Source of the DNA: Tubiluchus corallicola
Lineage: Eukaryota > Priapulida > Priapulimorpha > Priapulimorphida > Tubiluchidae
Direction: 5' to 3'
Assembly: GCA_030141605.1 (NCBI GenBank)
Contig: JAQGDQ010000187.1
Location: 196,501 to 260,500, forward strand
DNA: 64,000 bases
Part shown: positions 1 through 12,965 of the stretch, piece by piece
Position numbering within the stretch: position 1 is the stretch's first letter
Layout of the letters: each line of letters begins with the position of its first letter
The notes under the pieces: generated by a model
The model's database searches: none
What the model was told of the DNA's origin: nothing
Seen by the model: only the letters and a program-made list of their open reading frames with translations
Program-made: the position numbers and the translations under genes

Positions 1-136
1 GAGGGTTTAATACCTCATCTCGGAAGATTGGATATGATAATTAGCTAGGTTTCCGTCCTGCCACAATGGCAGACAGCTTGTAGAGTCCTGGCTTGCTAAG
101 TTAAAAGCCACCGATGCCATGCAGGCACAAACCATT

Positions 137-870
137 TTACGCGACCGGTTTAAACTTGTAAGCCTCTTGTCCTACACGTAAATCCTTCAAGTGAACTTCA
201 AGCGAAAAACAATTATTATCTGAATTATAAATGAAATGAACATTGTTAGGCATGTAAAAATTTTCTACGGTGCAAGAGTAGCCAAGATGTCGCGATGTGT
301 GCTTGGTGACCGAAGTTAAGTAATGTTGAAGCTTGTCAGTAAATGGATGAATAATTGCTCGCACTGGTTGCTCCATTCGCCATATTGATTGTAGCGACGA
401 TCCATGTAGCGACGATATAGATTAGGTGACGATGCATGCTCAGTCTAACTTGGCTTAGAAGCCTCAGTCGATTCAGTATCTCATTTTTGATGCATAGCTT
501 TGATAATGACCCAGTTCCAGTATCGCCACAGACATTCACATTGAGTAGGCCGCGCCACTGAATATTGGATTTCGGCTTGCAGCGTGCTGAGTTGTATAAA
601 TAAAACGCTTTGCTAATACTATCGCACTGTTTTCTGGTACCCATTGTAGAATTTATACAGATTTCATCAGGAATTGAGGAGTCATTACTAAGTGTACCGT
701 AGAAAAAGGGGAAGGCGATTTGTGACATAATCTAAGCTGTGCCAGTGTCGTAATAGGTAAGATTTCACCAATAGCTGAATTTTCCCCGACATACAGCTTT
801 TCCGCAATCCTGTTGCAATAACATTAAAAATTGAATTTGCGGTGCCAAATGAAAGCATTGGACATAGCAC
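137..870 (-). other. Possible decayed coding region at left edge (two or three ORFs, unrecognised)
   Basis: Minus-strand ORFs of 60, 130 and 79 codons lie close together at 870-688, 728-336 and 376-137. The 130-codon ORF is long for such AT-rich DNA, is not low-complexity, and has several spread cysteines. The last ORF ends at a stop at 137 and reads like a normal mixed-composition protein. No catalytic motif, signal peptide or known domain is recognised. The ORFs overlap in different frames, as expected for a frameshifted relic or mis-joined exons. A short direct repeat (ATCGTCGCTAC on the minus strand, twice) sits at the ORF junction near 395-420. This could be a transposon relic, a 3' gene end, or chance. 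Confidence 0.2.
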
Positions 871-1079
871 TTTACGGTACCCCTAAATTTATAGAAAGGC
901 GTTTGACCAATGTTTATATAGCATTAAATCCGAATGCTTTGATCAAATATTGATAAATGCGCAAGTCTTTGATTTCGTTTCGATAGACTCTAAGTTTATA
1001 GTATTGCCAAGAGTTTGTGAGACGGTGAGTTTCTAAGTGTGTAATACTATGTATGATGTTGAAAGCCGTTACTGTTGAC

Positions 1080-1290
1080 TTATATAAAGAAAAAGAGAAG
1101 AGGGGAGAAAGCGAAATAATGAAGAAGAGAAGAAAGAGGTGAGGAGAGGAGAAGAGAAGAGAAGGGAGAACAAAAGGTGCGGCAGGGGAAAATGAAAAGG
1201 CTAGGGAAAGCGTGCAAAAGGAAAAGGGACGGAAAAGCAACCAAAAGCACGGTGAAAAAGGCGGAGACAAGGACGAGGCGTGCTGTTCAG
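1080..1290. repeat. Polypurine (GA/AAG-rich) tract
   Basis: About 200 bases of the + strand are almost entirely purine, made of irregular GAGAAG, GGAGAA and AAAAGG units. The 133-codon minus-strand ORF across it is Ser/Phe/Leu/Pro low complexity and is a by-product of the pyrimidine-rich strand. Such tracts can form triplex (H-DNA). Confidence 0.75.
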
Positions 1291-1319
1291 TTATCCCGTT
1301 TCTATTTTCGTTCAACCTT

Positions 1320-4300
1320 ATTTATCTATCGTTTAATTTTTTTCTGATAATTGAAATTATTATACAGATATGACATTCTCTTGCTGACCGGACAAGTACA
1401 TAACTTATTCCGTTATTACATATACAGAGGAGTCAATGTTGTGAGGTGTAATGTAAGAAGATGTAAATAATATGTAGCCCAGCAAGCAGCGCAGCCGTTG
1501 CATTTAGATGAAGCCATGATATTTTTATGTTGAAACATGCAGATGTAAATAATTACATGCCGCCGCAGATGCAAATGCCACATTGTCATGCAAACAAATC
1601 AATCGTTATAAATTGAACTATGAAAACAACAGTACAGTATGTGACTTAGTTATCGTGTTTTATTATTAGGATATTTTACTTTTTTTACAAAGTGCCTTTA
1701 ATTGTAGACTGAAAAGACTTTAGAATTTTGGAATCGAGTAACTCAAGAACTAGCTTCGCAAACTATTTGTGGACTTAATAATTCGGAAATGAAATGCTAC
1801 CATTTATCTAACCCATTTTAAGTCTGGACTCATTGATAAAGCTGTGGCTGGTACATACGACGAAGCCTTTAAATGTCACTAAAAGAGGTGAATAAAGCTT
1901 TCCATTTATTTTAACAACTAAGTTTAGCTTCGATTTATCTATTGTTGAGATTTATTCAATTTTGCATCACCTGTGTCTTGCATTTGATTTTCCCTTTTTA
2001 CTATAAACTTCTGCTAGAATTTCACGTAAATATTACACAATCAATTGGATAAAATCAAGCAGGAAGATCATTTTTAACACCCTGGGTACGCAAAAAGGTA
2101 CGAAAAGTAATCTACTTTGAATTCTGGATATGATATTGATAAAATATGCTTGCTTGTTTTGTATGTTCTATAAAATTTCTTATAAAAAGTTGCATTAAAC
2201 TAGAGAAATATTGTTGAGCTATGAGTCCAGTATCTTGGGATTTTGCAGGCTCTTATTTTGACTTATATCGGTAAAATACGTTCTAAATCAGTTCCCATCT
2301 CTGAAAGATTTCTGTAAGCCCCAAAGAATGGTAACTTTTTCCATCGCAAAACGAAACATGACGTAAGTAATTCGCATTGACGTCTGAGATCAACCTCTTC
2401 AAATGAATTATATATTAGTTTATAAGAATCATTCAGTTTCGTGTATAAACGGAGCAGATAATGTAAGGTATCATTTGTAAAGCCGCGGTATTATAGATAA
2501 ACTTCAAAGGCTATGCGGAAAGCACTCAAAATGTTACTGCCCGTCATCGTGTAAAGCGCATTTATTGTGCTTTGTGCTGTATTTAAGCTTCAAATTATTC
2601 GAGCTCCTCGGTGGACCTACAACTTCAATATTTCAATACACTGCATTACATTACGCCACTACATTGCACGACAGTACAGTATTACATTATTACAGTATTA
2701 CACATCTGGTGCGTACAACACTGTATGGCAAGGCATGATACGACATAGCAGAGCACACTGAGAACAGCACGGCACATATAGATGTTAGATACTGTGTAGT
2801 AAGCATCATTATATTTTGTTTTTATAATGAACTTGTCTGCTTTCATTTGTAAGTCTTTTTTATATCCGTTATATGAACTTTTAGGGGCTTGTTTGCTTTA
2901 TCAGTCTAAATAAAGTTGTGTCGTCTAGTATAATATAAAAATTATACGCTAGGAAAAAGCCGTTGACATAGATTAAAAAAATAAAAATAAGAATGTGGAT
3001 TTATGTTTCCTATACGGCTATTAGATAGCTTATGAATTTTAACGAGCTTTTTTATTTCCATTGCGGTCAGAATGCCTGGCAGGATTATAGGTTCCAGAGT
3101 TTTAGAGTTTTTTGTTTGAAATAGTTTAAAAGCATGATGGAAAACAAAGATCACATAGCATATATGGCCTGCTGTTTTTTTGTACAACGAATTACGCAAA
3201 AAATAACTGTGCTGGCTGGCAGTTTAAAATGATTGAGTTTTGGTGTAACATAGTGCAAATAATCTAGCCTTGTTTGAATGCATCCAGAGAGACTGCATTA
3301 GTGCTAATACACACAGCTTCAGATTGAGTCTGTAACTGCGTGTCCGCAAAACTTGTTGCTGTTTGTTACATTTGTCTTATAAACAAACTGCTTACGAAAG
3401 AGTCGTGACTTTTATAAAAGCGTTATTTATTCATGGCTTTATGGTAATAATCATGACTTCATTAAGCATCAAAATAACGAATTATAGTAGCCTACGACCT
3501 CTTTGTTGGTGGCAAATTTTGATGGTAAATATTTAGACATGCAGTGTTGTTTAAACGCCAACTAGGCGGAACCAGCAGATTGTACATGTGTGTGCATTTA
3601 TTTGTCTTTCTAATAGCTTTGAGAAACATTCATTTGAACTCCAAAACATCAGCTGAAATAATAGGGCAATATTTTCTGTTAAAGCATATGGGAGGATGAA
3701 TTAACTCTATGCTTGTTGCCCTAGCTGGTTATGCTTCTTTCTTAAAGTCTAGCGAGTTTTAAACTTTTAAACTAGACAGATCATCGAAAGCAAGTGTAAA
3801 ACAGTTCATCAATTATTTTTTTAAGTTAAACATTACAAAATAAGATATGAAACAGTTAAGTTTTGCCATTAGTCAGTTGCTGGCAATTTCAATAGTAAAA
3901 ATTTATCACAGGAGCACATGGTACATTGAACTGTGGCACCTGTTCAGTGTTTTAATGAGTGAAACGACTTAAAGTAGTACCTGCTTATTAAACTTTGAAA
4001 GAGCAGATTACACAGATAATTAACTCCTGTTTATTTGTGAACCTGCCTTATTCCGTGTAGTTATTTTTTGCCTTTAACTGATTGATGAAAAGAAGCGTAA
4101 TATACAATTTTCGAGCTTTGTTTTATTTTATTCATGTTAGGAAACACCTTTGAACAACAAAATCACCTGATGATTTTATGTTCTGTGCTCAAGACTTTTG
4201 GTACTAGATGGCGCAAGCATGCTGTCAGGAAAAATATAATTGATAAAAGCTAGTCACTGCATGGCTTCAACATGTCGCTGCCACAATTTTTACGGTTCAT

Positions 4301-5680
4301 CTGGGCTTCTTTTAAAACTATGAGCATCTTGACACTGCAATACTGTTATTGTCTAGTGGGGCGCTCTAGTGAGCGAAATTCCAAATTAAGGCCGCTTTTC
4401 TGCGGACGCAACCAAATCTGTGCTTTATTGTCATTTAGATTGTACAATGGAGGAGTCTTGCGCTTTTGCATTCCCATATTATAACTACAACAAACACTCG
4501 TTCGCTTAGGCTATAAATACTGTAGGCCTACTCGAATGCTTAGTAGCCGCAAAGACTGCCGCTATACTATTTTATTAGGACTATACTAGCCTATTTTAAC
4601 TAATGTAACTTCATAAACGAATAGTGTGAAAGTGTGCTCATTTCTTTAGACAACTATATATTATTCTGATTTTGCATTTTCGTAATAAAAATTGAACTTT
4701 TGAAAATAAGCTACAAAGCTTTATTTGATTAAGAAACTTCGATGTTCCGCGTAGTTTTGTTCATAGACGCGAGGTTGTTGATTTCTCTTGCATAATGGTA
4801 AATTAATACATTCTAGTAACTTTATTGTTACGATTATTATAGTGCATCACAGAGAAACCTGTTCTACATTTGGAAATCCGCCACTTTGCGCAATCGCAGG
4901 TGCTTTGCCCGGAAATTAGCTTTTCGATCAGTGGCGCGCTTGATGAAGCAATTTTAATGATTCTTCACATACTCTTTTGCACGAGAGTAGCCAGAAGGTT
5001 TGTAAGATAGACCATCGTTTTGCAAAGATATTGTAAAAAGCTTGTTTGCGTAATAACTGACTTTTAATCAAATTATTATTACCCTTCATTAGAACACACT
5101 ATTATAGTGTGCTTATAAACACATAACAAGCTACTTTGCTTCAAATAACTTTAATTCAGATAGCAAATTTTTGTGACACTGCAGATTGATTTATAGATTT
5201 ATCTAGTCTTAATTGGCAAGACCTTGAAAAGTGCGTTTAGGCCGTAGTGTGATACTGTGAGTCCTCGCGTAACTCGTAATACATGTAACTGGTAATTTTT
5301 TCGCAATTTTCTCATCTTGTATTAATATGGCTGGTTAGCGTAAATAGTCTCTTAGTGCGCAATAATTTTACTGGTGATGCTGGATAACAACTGCGAAAAC
5401 GATAACCAATGTAAACAGCATAAGATCTTAGAAGAAGCTTGTCATAACAGTGCTGTTCTTTGGCTGGTAATAAAGTCACAGAAAAAAAGTCATAGAAAAA
5501 GGAAGAATTTTGGCTAGGTAATCGAACAAAAATATTCAAGCCGGTTATATATATATATATAAGTACCAAAACAATTAAAGTAATAAAATAGAAAATATTT
5601 TAAATCACTTATTAACTGGCAATACATGACTTGAACATATTGACAACCTATTCATATATGATGGCATTGCATAAAATGCG
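1320..5680. other. No gene seen
   Basis: AT-rich DNA with short random ORFs only (all under about 90 codons, no recognisable product). A (TA)n run sits near 5547-5562. I see no element ends, RNA genes or splice-site pairs worth calling. Confidence 0.5.
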
Positions 5681-5685
5681 AATGA

Positions 5686-5786
5686 GTTTACAATTCCCCA
5701 AACAATTTAAATACCCTAACCCTAACACTAACCCTAATCCTAATTCGCTTCACGAACTATTTTGTCGTGTGTGGGGAATTGTAAAC
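5686..5786. mobile_element. Short MITE-like palindrome with internal telomere-like repeats
   Basis: Perfect 15-bp inverted repeats GTTTACAATTCCCCA (5686-5700) and TGGGGAATTGTAAAC (5772-5786) bound a 101-bp segment. Inside, at about 5710-5745, are several CCCTAA-type units (CCCTAACCCTAACACTAACC and variants). About 90 bp further right (5840-5852) the opposite-strand form TTAGGGTTAGGG occurs. No convincing target duplication is seen at the ends. Calling it a MITE is inference; the inverted repeat and telomere-like units are read directly. Confidence 0.5.
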
Positions 5787-7840
5787 ATTAGGCCATGTAT
5801 GCGATAAAAATATAAAAAATCACATTTTGTTCAATATCTTAGGGTTAGGGTTATTATTTTTCTGTGATTTTTTCTGCGACTTTTTTATTTGGATTCGCGT
5901 TTTTCTATAAGAAGCTGTATTAAGTTAGATGATATTAATGTCTTATAGGAGGCATCAACTACACACCTTCATATACCAGTGTCTGTAAGTAAAAAATTAT
6001 ATTGATATGTATATTTCAATGAACTTAGAGATTATACCGGTGTAAGTCATACTGTAGTCTGTGTGACATTTTCTATCTTAATAAACTCGGTTAATTATGG
6101 CGTATTAATTTTTAAGTGATCCCGCTCACAATCTCTGATAAGATACAGCCGAGTTTCAGTGCAGAAAGACAGCGTCTCTAGGCAAGATACACTGAATAAC
6201 ATAAATCGGTATAATGTAGAATTATTTGGCTTAATCCGCCGTAATCGTACATTACTGGCGAGAAAACAGCATTTCACGATTAATGTTTTTAAGGCATTAA
6301 TTTTGCTCTCATGCAGCTATACGAAAATAGCCTTTAAATGCGTATAATTGTTTTGAAAATCCTATAGCCGGTTAACTTGAAAGCTCTACGGGAAGCAAAA
6401 CGTGGTATAGGCCGAAATGAATTAAGAGTATTTTTAAAATTAAACAGTTAAATAAAGTTTAAAATGGTGAAACAAATTGCTCTGAAAGATTTATAAAAAA
6501 AACAAAATGTGAGACACTATGTATGAAAAAACAGTAGAGGATGCCTGTGGACGCTTTCCTACTGTTTTTTCATTATGGATTTACAAGGAGCTATGAAGTT
6601 TGCAATTAGAACAAGATATAAATAATAACGTCGATAAATAAATGAAAATGATTCAGGTTATTATGTCAAATTGAGCCAATTGTTTATTCCACAAATTCGC
6701 CGTCTTTTGCCATCGTCCGCAATGGAGATAAATGTGTTTTAAACTTCCTGGAATGAAAAAGTTTGGAGATAACCGCGCAACGAGAAAAAGCTGTATTAAA
6801 CTGAACAGACTGATTAGAGTCATTAGACTTGTGGAGCAAACAAATTGAGCTATGGATTCTACATAACAATGCTACATTTCTAATGAATTAGTTGGTGGTG
6901 TGTTGTTATTACTTGCTTCTGTTTACGTGAGTGTTGTTTCGTTTTGTTGCATAGCCATGCAGAATGCAGACCCTGCAACAGGTAAATAGATTGTCATCAG
7001 TCAGTCCTTACAAGGCTCAATGTAGTAGCGACTCAATTTGTCTGCGAGTTGTATTATAGAAGTAGTAGGTATGATTTCTCAGGATTTTAAGACATTTTTG
7101 TTCTGTTCATGGTACTGGTATGGACGGAGTGGGTGCCATAAAAATGTTACAGCACCATTTTTCTTATATAGTTCCGTGGCATTGTGTAGTTCTCAAACGC
7201 TTCACCCTAGATGCATGTGTACATCAGGTATAAAAGGCTGACGTCGAGGTGATGTTGCTGTAGAATATGTGCCAAAATCAACTTTTTGCCCATCGTCAGA
7301 CCTGACACGAACGCTTAAATGATATTGATCGAAACTGACAGGCGCAAGTTCAACCAGTAGCTCCTAATTGCCTTTAATTTAGCTTCCTGTATAAGCTGGT
7401 TTGATGGTAATTAATGACGTTTGTGTTTAACTTGCGTACATCTGTCAGGTTCAGCTGCTGGTCTGTTTGTACTGTACTATTAAACTTATATCTCTGGGCT
7501 GTGACATGCCTGTTGTCTGCGGTTCATTTTCTAGTAGCTTTCGGAAAAATTATTATTTTTATTTTAATTACTATCTTTTCACTTGTTTATTCGTAAACAC
7601 TGGTTTTTAGCTAAAATTATTTCATGTGGACATGACACTGATTTCCGTCTTATATTGCAGAATTTCTAATGAGCCACACATCTAGTTGAATTTAATATAA
7701 CCAGTTCTTCTGTATCATTAGTAATTTAGATGATAAACTTAGATTTAGATCATACTGTAAAATGTGCGGCAATAGTTACATATTACCTTTCGTTAAAGTC
7801 AGGTATACAGCTAAATCGAAATCCCAGTCAAATTATGTGC
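5787..7840. other. No gene seen; one perfect hairpin
   Basis: No supportable coding region. The notable structure is an inverted repeat at 6523-6537 / 6559-6573, listed separately. Confidence 0.5.
6523..6573. repeat. Perfect 15-bp hairpin
   Basis: ATGAAAAAACAGTAG at 6523-6537 is exactly reverse-complemented at 6559-6573, leaving a 21-base loop. Pairing does not extend clearly outward, so it is shorter than a typical microRNA precursor stem. It could be the core of a small foldback element. Confidence 0.5.
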
Positions 7841-10565
7841 CAAAAAATGAATGAACTACTCACAAGAAGAGCTCAGAATCATTGCTGCTTAACATACAAA
7901 GCTTAGCCAAAAAGCATGCCTCTTAAAAGACGATTAGAAAAACGCCGAGAATACTATTATTGGTTTAACCGAAACTTGGCTAAACAGGAAAATTGACACT
8001 AGATCCAAACAACAGCCAAACTACAATTAATAAGAAGAGAGAAAAACTAAGCGAGGAGCGGGCATAGCCATTTATATACCAAATCACTTTGAATGTTATG
8101 AAATAAAAGGCGTCTGCACAATTAATACTGAATCATTATGGCGTGATATCAATAACAGTATAGTCGGGATCGTATACCGATCTCCAAATCAAAGGTATAA
8201 GATATTTCTAAAACATTTAGATAGTGAATTAGAACACGTGATGAATGAAAATAAAAAGGTGATTAATGGGAGATTTCAACTTTAACCTGGCTAAACCCAA
8301 TAATCCTGCCTGTTAAGAATATGACACAACATTAAGTAAATACAATTGAAACATTTTAAATAAAGACCTGCTGCCAACAAGAGTATCAAAGACCTCATCT
8401 ACAATATTAGGTCACATAATAACAACAGATAGCAATTATACAGCAAATGGCATAATATAATGCATCTATTCTGATCATGATTTTGTAGTAGCGGTAGACA
8501 GTACAAGCCTACCAATGATTCGAATCAATTCAGCAAGTGGAAAATAATTCGTGATTTTAAACATTTCAACGAAAAAGGCTTCTTACTGACATCAAGAAAA
8601 AGTAATTGAAACCCAATACATGCAACTACATAGGTTGATGAACAAATGAATGTATTTATTAACAATATAGAACATGCAATGGCATTACGTGCGCCAGAAA
8701 AAAAAACAAAAATTGGCAATAACAAAGTGACAAACTCCGAACCAAAATGGTGTGACAACCAATTAAAAAGCATGAGGAAAGAAAAAATCGATTAAGAGCA
8801 ATCTATATGAAAAACAAAAGTACAATAAATTTTGAAAGTTACAAAAAAGCTTGAAACCTTTTAACAACCTCAATTAACAACCTGAAAAATCAATGTTGCA
8901 AAAATCAGTGTCTAAATGCAAAAAATTCTCAAGAAAAATGGAAGATAATAAATTAAATCCCAAAGAAATGGTCAACCTATTTCAGTTTAGGTAATTTTAT
9001 CTAAACAGACAAAAAATGTTTCAAAAACGTTTGAACAAATAAACAAACCTACGCATGCGTTCAGTTTTAAGAACGTTACAATAAATGAAATAATCAATGT
9101 GATACAAATTAAACGGAGCTTTTTCAAACTACACTAGGTCAGGGCATCCCACAAGGAACTCTATTAAGCCCTCTTTTGTTTTGTATTTATGTAAATGATA
9201 TTTATAAAGTTTTAACAAACAGTAATTTAACTTACTACGCAAACGACACAAGCTTGTGCTAGTCAAATATGTCTGAAGATGATGCAATGCAACAGCTAGA
9301 ACAAAATCTTGAAAATATTAAGGCAGTATTTGATTATCACAAGCTCTCTACGAACGAGGAAAAACTAAATTTATGATGTAAGGACCTCAGCAATCAACTG
9401 ACTGCTCATGCTCATAGCAAAACATTTAAAATTAATGGGAACACTATTACAGAAACTATGAACAAAAATTTCTTGGGAATAATTTTAGGTAACAAATTAA
9501 AATGGAATCTTCAATTAGAAAAAGTATACAATAAGATGCTACTAGCATTAGTTACTTGGGACAAGTTAAAGGACAACTAAATTCTAAAACCAAACTCATA
9601 TACAAAGCTTTTGTTTTATCCCTGAATACCTACACTTGCATTTTATACAACAATGTTGAAACGCAAACTTTGAACAAAATAAATACTCTTTGAAATTGTG
9701 CCCTAAGACTCATTACTGGTATTAGTAATAAAAACGTCTATATGTTTTAAAAAAATGAAGAATCAATGTCAATCAATCAGGGAAACCTTAAGAATACCAA
9801 TCCAATCACACACGAAATTTCACATCATGGTTTTCTTTTGCAAATACATAAATTACATTAGCATACCGCTCTTAAACAGTAAACTACCCCTGCTTCTAAC
9901 AATTGAGAAAAACAACAGGAATAACAATGTTAAGCGAATTACCACTAAAAACAAATATGACCACGATAGCATAGTTACGACAGCAATAACCATTTGGAAT
10001 CAATTATTTAGTGAAAAACAAGAACCCACATAGAAAAATTATTAGAAAAGGCTAAAAAAGACTAATAACAACCTATGTAATACCCGAAAATAGACATGAT
10101 TTTGAAAGGCCTCCTGAAAATTCTTATATTTTTACGACCATGAATTTAATAGCCCGATATGCCTAAAATAGACATTATCTGGTTATCTATGACATCATAA
10201 TTATGATATAGAATATTGCTAATTTTTATACATAATAAAAAGTAACTAATTTTACCTCTTAATTAATAGTATTCTCTTAATTTTGTAAATATGTAAATTT
10301 TGCAAATAGCCTGTGTTTTGAAGTTTTATTAGTTACCAGTAATTTCCTAATGTTGTAAATAGTTCTTTTTCTTTTTCCCCTCATTGTATTAGTTGTAGAG
10401 GACGCTATAACCAATATTTAGTTAATCGCATACTCTGTATGTGATTGACTGGTATCCTGTCTCCGGTACGCAGTATACATTTCTTATATGCACTTATTTC
10501 TTTTACTTTGTATACATGAGTTATAATTGACAAATAAAGATTTTATCTATCTATCTATCTATTTA
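7840..10565 (+). mobile_element. Degenerate non-LTR retrotransposon (LINE) with endonuclease and RT remnants
   Basis: Translations over several frames recover the domain order of a CR1/Jockey-like LINE ORF2. The AP-endonuclease start is near 7890-8000 (LNIQSLAKKHA, then TETWLNRK). A GIAIYIPNHF...IVGIVYRSPNQ block lies around 8060-8190. A degenerate GDFN-type motif (GRFQL) is near 8270, with SDHDF near 8473. The RT fingers/palm motif QGIPQGTLLSPLLFCIYVND is near 9140-9200. The catalytic box reads YANDTS near 9231-9252, where active elements have A-D-D, so the first catalytic Asp is lost. C-terminal LINE-like sequence follows to about 10050. Stops and frameshifts are frequent. The 3' end is AATAAAGATTTTATCTATCTAT, closing with a (TCTA)n tail at about 10543-10563. 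An inactive relic. Confidence 0.85.
10543..10563 (+). repeat. (TCTA)n tail at LINE 3' end
   Basis: A short tetranucleotide array follows AATAAAGATTT directly at the LINE 3' end. Other LINE 3' ends in the window (near 38160 and 63360) have comparable tails. Confidence 0.7.
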
Positions 10566-12600
10566 CCTCTAGACTAACATTAACTATGGACTACATTTAA
10601 AGAAGCAGTGAAAACCTATATAAAACGTCATATATGATTGGTTGCATTTCTAAAACCTCCGCCACACCTTAAAATTGCTAAGGTTTCTGTCAAGTCCTAG
10701 TGAGGTCTTCTAGATCTTAGTAAGCTTGCAGTTGAAACGTTATGCGCATTATAGTCTTGACGGTCTTTATGGTCTCATGTAAGTTTTGACTATGTTCAAA
10801 GTCATGGCCGCGTGATCGAGGAAGGAATAGATCGCAGTATAAACGCCATATGGACGTGGTTCGGACATATTATGAGCGTATTAAACTCTCTATAGATGTA
10901 GTATCATCGCACTCGCATTGGGTCCTCATTTTCGAACTTTTTGTTCGCGTCTGCATTACGCTTTTATACGATAAATTACATCTAGTGACAGCATGGATAA
11001 AGCAATTTTTGCCACGTTCTACCGAGACTTAACCATGATCATCGAATTTCAAGCAGTCGTAAGTGGTTCTTTATGGTCGGTAACCAGTGGACAGATGATT
11101 AAAACATTAAAACTTTGCTAATTAAGCACCGTGCACAGAAAATGGAAAAATGTTACCTTGGCGCCTCGGGTCGACTGGGTGTCAAACCGATTGGACGTAC
11201 TGTAACTTGTAATTTGCGTGGCTATACTGCTTTTTTACGTTGAAAGAAATTACATCAGTGGCAATGCCTGCAGCAAAGATGATAGTGGCTATTGTGACTG
11301 TTGTTGGAGCAGTTATAGGTCTTGCTGCAGCACTGCCACTCCTCTTGCTGTCATTGTTACTGCCGTGACTGGGGCTGCTCGCAAGTGATCGTTTCCCATT
11401 TTTGTTATCATTGATATAGTTCACGCTGCCATTGCTGTGAATAACACAGTAGCTCAGAAAGTCCAAGCAATGATTGTTGTCTGCTATTGCTGTTGTTGAT
11501 AATGATGCTACCACTTCTGCTGCCACGACACTGACGCTCCTGAAGCTGTCATTTCTGTACAAAAGAGGTTCATAAAAGCTAGCTCTTTCAGTAACGTCTA
11601 TCAAATTGATTTCAGCTGATGAAGTCCATGCCGGAAGAAAGCTTCTGAAGAACAAATGGAATTTTTTTTAAGACTTAAAGAGCATTCTGAGTTTCTTCTA
11701 CAGATATGACCATGACAAGTCTCAGAAGAAGACTATTTTCGAAGTTCAATCCATTTTCCACAGTTATGGCTTTTATTTGTGTTTTTTATTGTATATCGTT
11801 CATCGTGTCTACTAAAAGATTATCGCCTTGCACGATGCCGTTGATCACTTTGGTGAGCTTTATTTTTTAATAAAAATTTACAAGCTAATGGCCGACTTTT
11901 ATTGTTATGTCAGTTTGCTATGTTGAAATGGTGGTATGCGAAAGAATAACAATTATCCATTCAAAGGTTCAACGAAAACTGAAACGAAAAAAGTAAGGTC
12001 GGCTATAAAAGCTACTTCACTGGAACAGCAATATTAATTAAAATTAAATTAATGTTTTGCCAAAGTACATAATCAACTAGAAAAACAAACTTGCACAAAT
12101 TACTAACGTTTTCACCTCGTTTTGTCTGGCCCCATTTTTATGCACTTTGTAAACACGCGATCAGCAATTTTTCCAAAGCCTGTCTAAATGACTTTCACAT
12201 TCTGTAGCGACGTAGCTTACACTTTGATATACTGGCCCTTTAACATTTGCTTACCATCTGGTAAATATTATTATCGTATCAAACTCTTCTTAACTGTGTA
12301 AGATTAATTGCCTGGATGAGTTGAGATAAAGTTAAGTTCCTGAAGTTCCGAAGCTGGGTGGCATTCCAGACAAATCTGCCATTTCTCTTCTCTTGTCAGT
12401 AAATTAATTGCAGGATTCGTATAGTTCGAAATTGCGAAATTGCTAGAGAAAATTTAATTTTTAGCAATTTTCATATAGAAACAAAATTTGATTATGGTCG
12501 TTTTAACTGATTTCTAGTTATGAGAAAGAAAGAGAAAAGAGGCAGACAAGGAAGTGGCAGATAATGAAGCATTTACACCATGCTTAATTTTATCGCTGTT
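10566..12600. other. No gene supported; Ser/Ala-rich low-complexity ORF at 11182-11655 (-)
   Basis: The longest ORF is 157 codons on the minus strand (11655-11182). Its middle is rich in Ala, Ser, Val, Thr and Ile, encoded by imperfect GCT/GTT/ATT-type triplets. That suggests an old trinucleotide repeat and not a conserved protein. No domain, signal peptide or splice structure is recognised. Confidence 0.35.
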
Positions 12601-12608
12601 ATCTAGTA

Positions 12609-12960
12609 ATGTATTGTCATCACCATCATTGTTATAGTCATCATCATCATCGAGAACAACAACAACAAAATCCTCGTCACTGTCAGTATCATCATCGTCA
12701 TCGTCTTCATCATCGACAACAAGAACATCGTCATCATCATCATTATCATCGACAACAACAACAACAACGTTATCGTCACTTTCATTATCATCATCATCAC
12801 TTTCGTTATTTTCATCACCATCATCACAGTCACCGCTATCGTAAGATATTATAATTTACATTGTATTTATTTTATATCTAATTGTCTTACCTATCTATAT
12901 TGTCTATTATCAGCACCCTCATCATTGTCGTCGTCGTAGTCGTCGTATTCATCAACTTCA
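12609..12960. repeat. Compound trinucleotide microsatellite (TCA/CAA)
   Basis: Interrupted runs of TCA/ATC and CAA/AAC fill 12609-12835, and a second cluster with GTCGTC units lies at about 12910-12965. ORFs on both strands here (poly-His/Gln-like and poly-Met-like) are artefacts of the repeat. Confidence 0.85.
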
Positions 12961-12965
12961 TCATA

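Noticed and set aside
914-1315. 133-codon Ser/Phe/Leu-rich minus-strand ORF
   Set aside because: Composition is dictated by the polypurine tract on the other strand; no domain or splice context.
5705-5852. True chromosome end
   Set aside because: Only a few degenerate CCCTAA/TTAGGG units in both orientations, with ordinary sequence on both sides; interstitial.
11182-11655. 157-codon minus-strand ORF as a real gene
   Set aside because: Ala/Ser/Thr/Val-rich low complexity from imperfect triplet repeats, no domain, no splice signals; noted in the features only as an open frame.
12603-12854. Poly-His/Gln (+) and poly-Met/Thr (-) ORFs
   Set aside because: Artefacts of interrupted TCA/CAA repeats.
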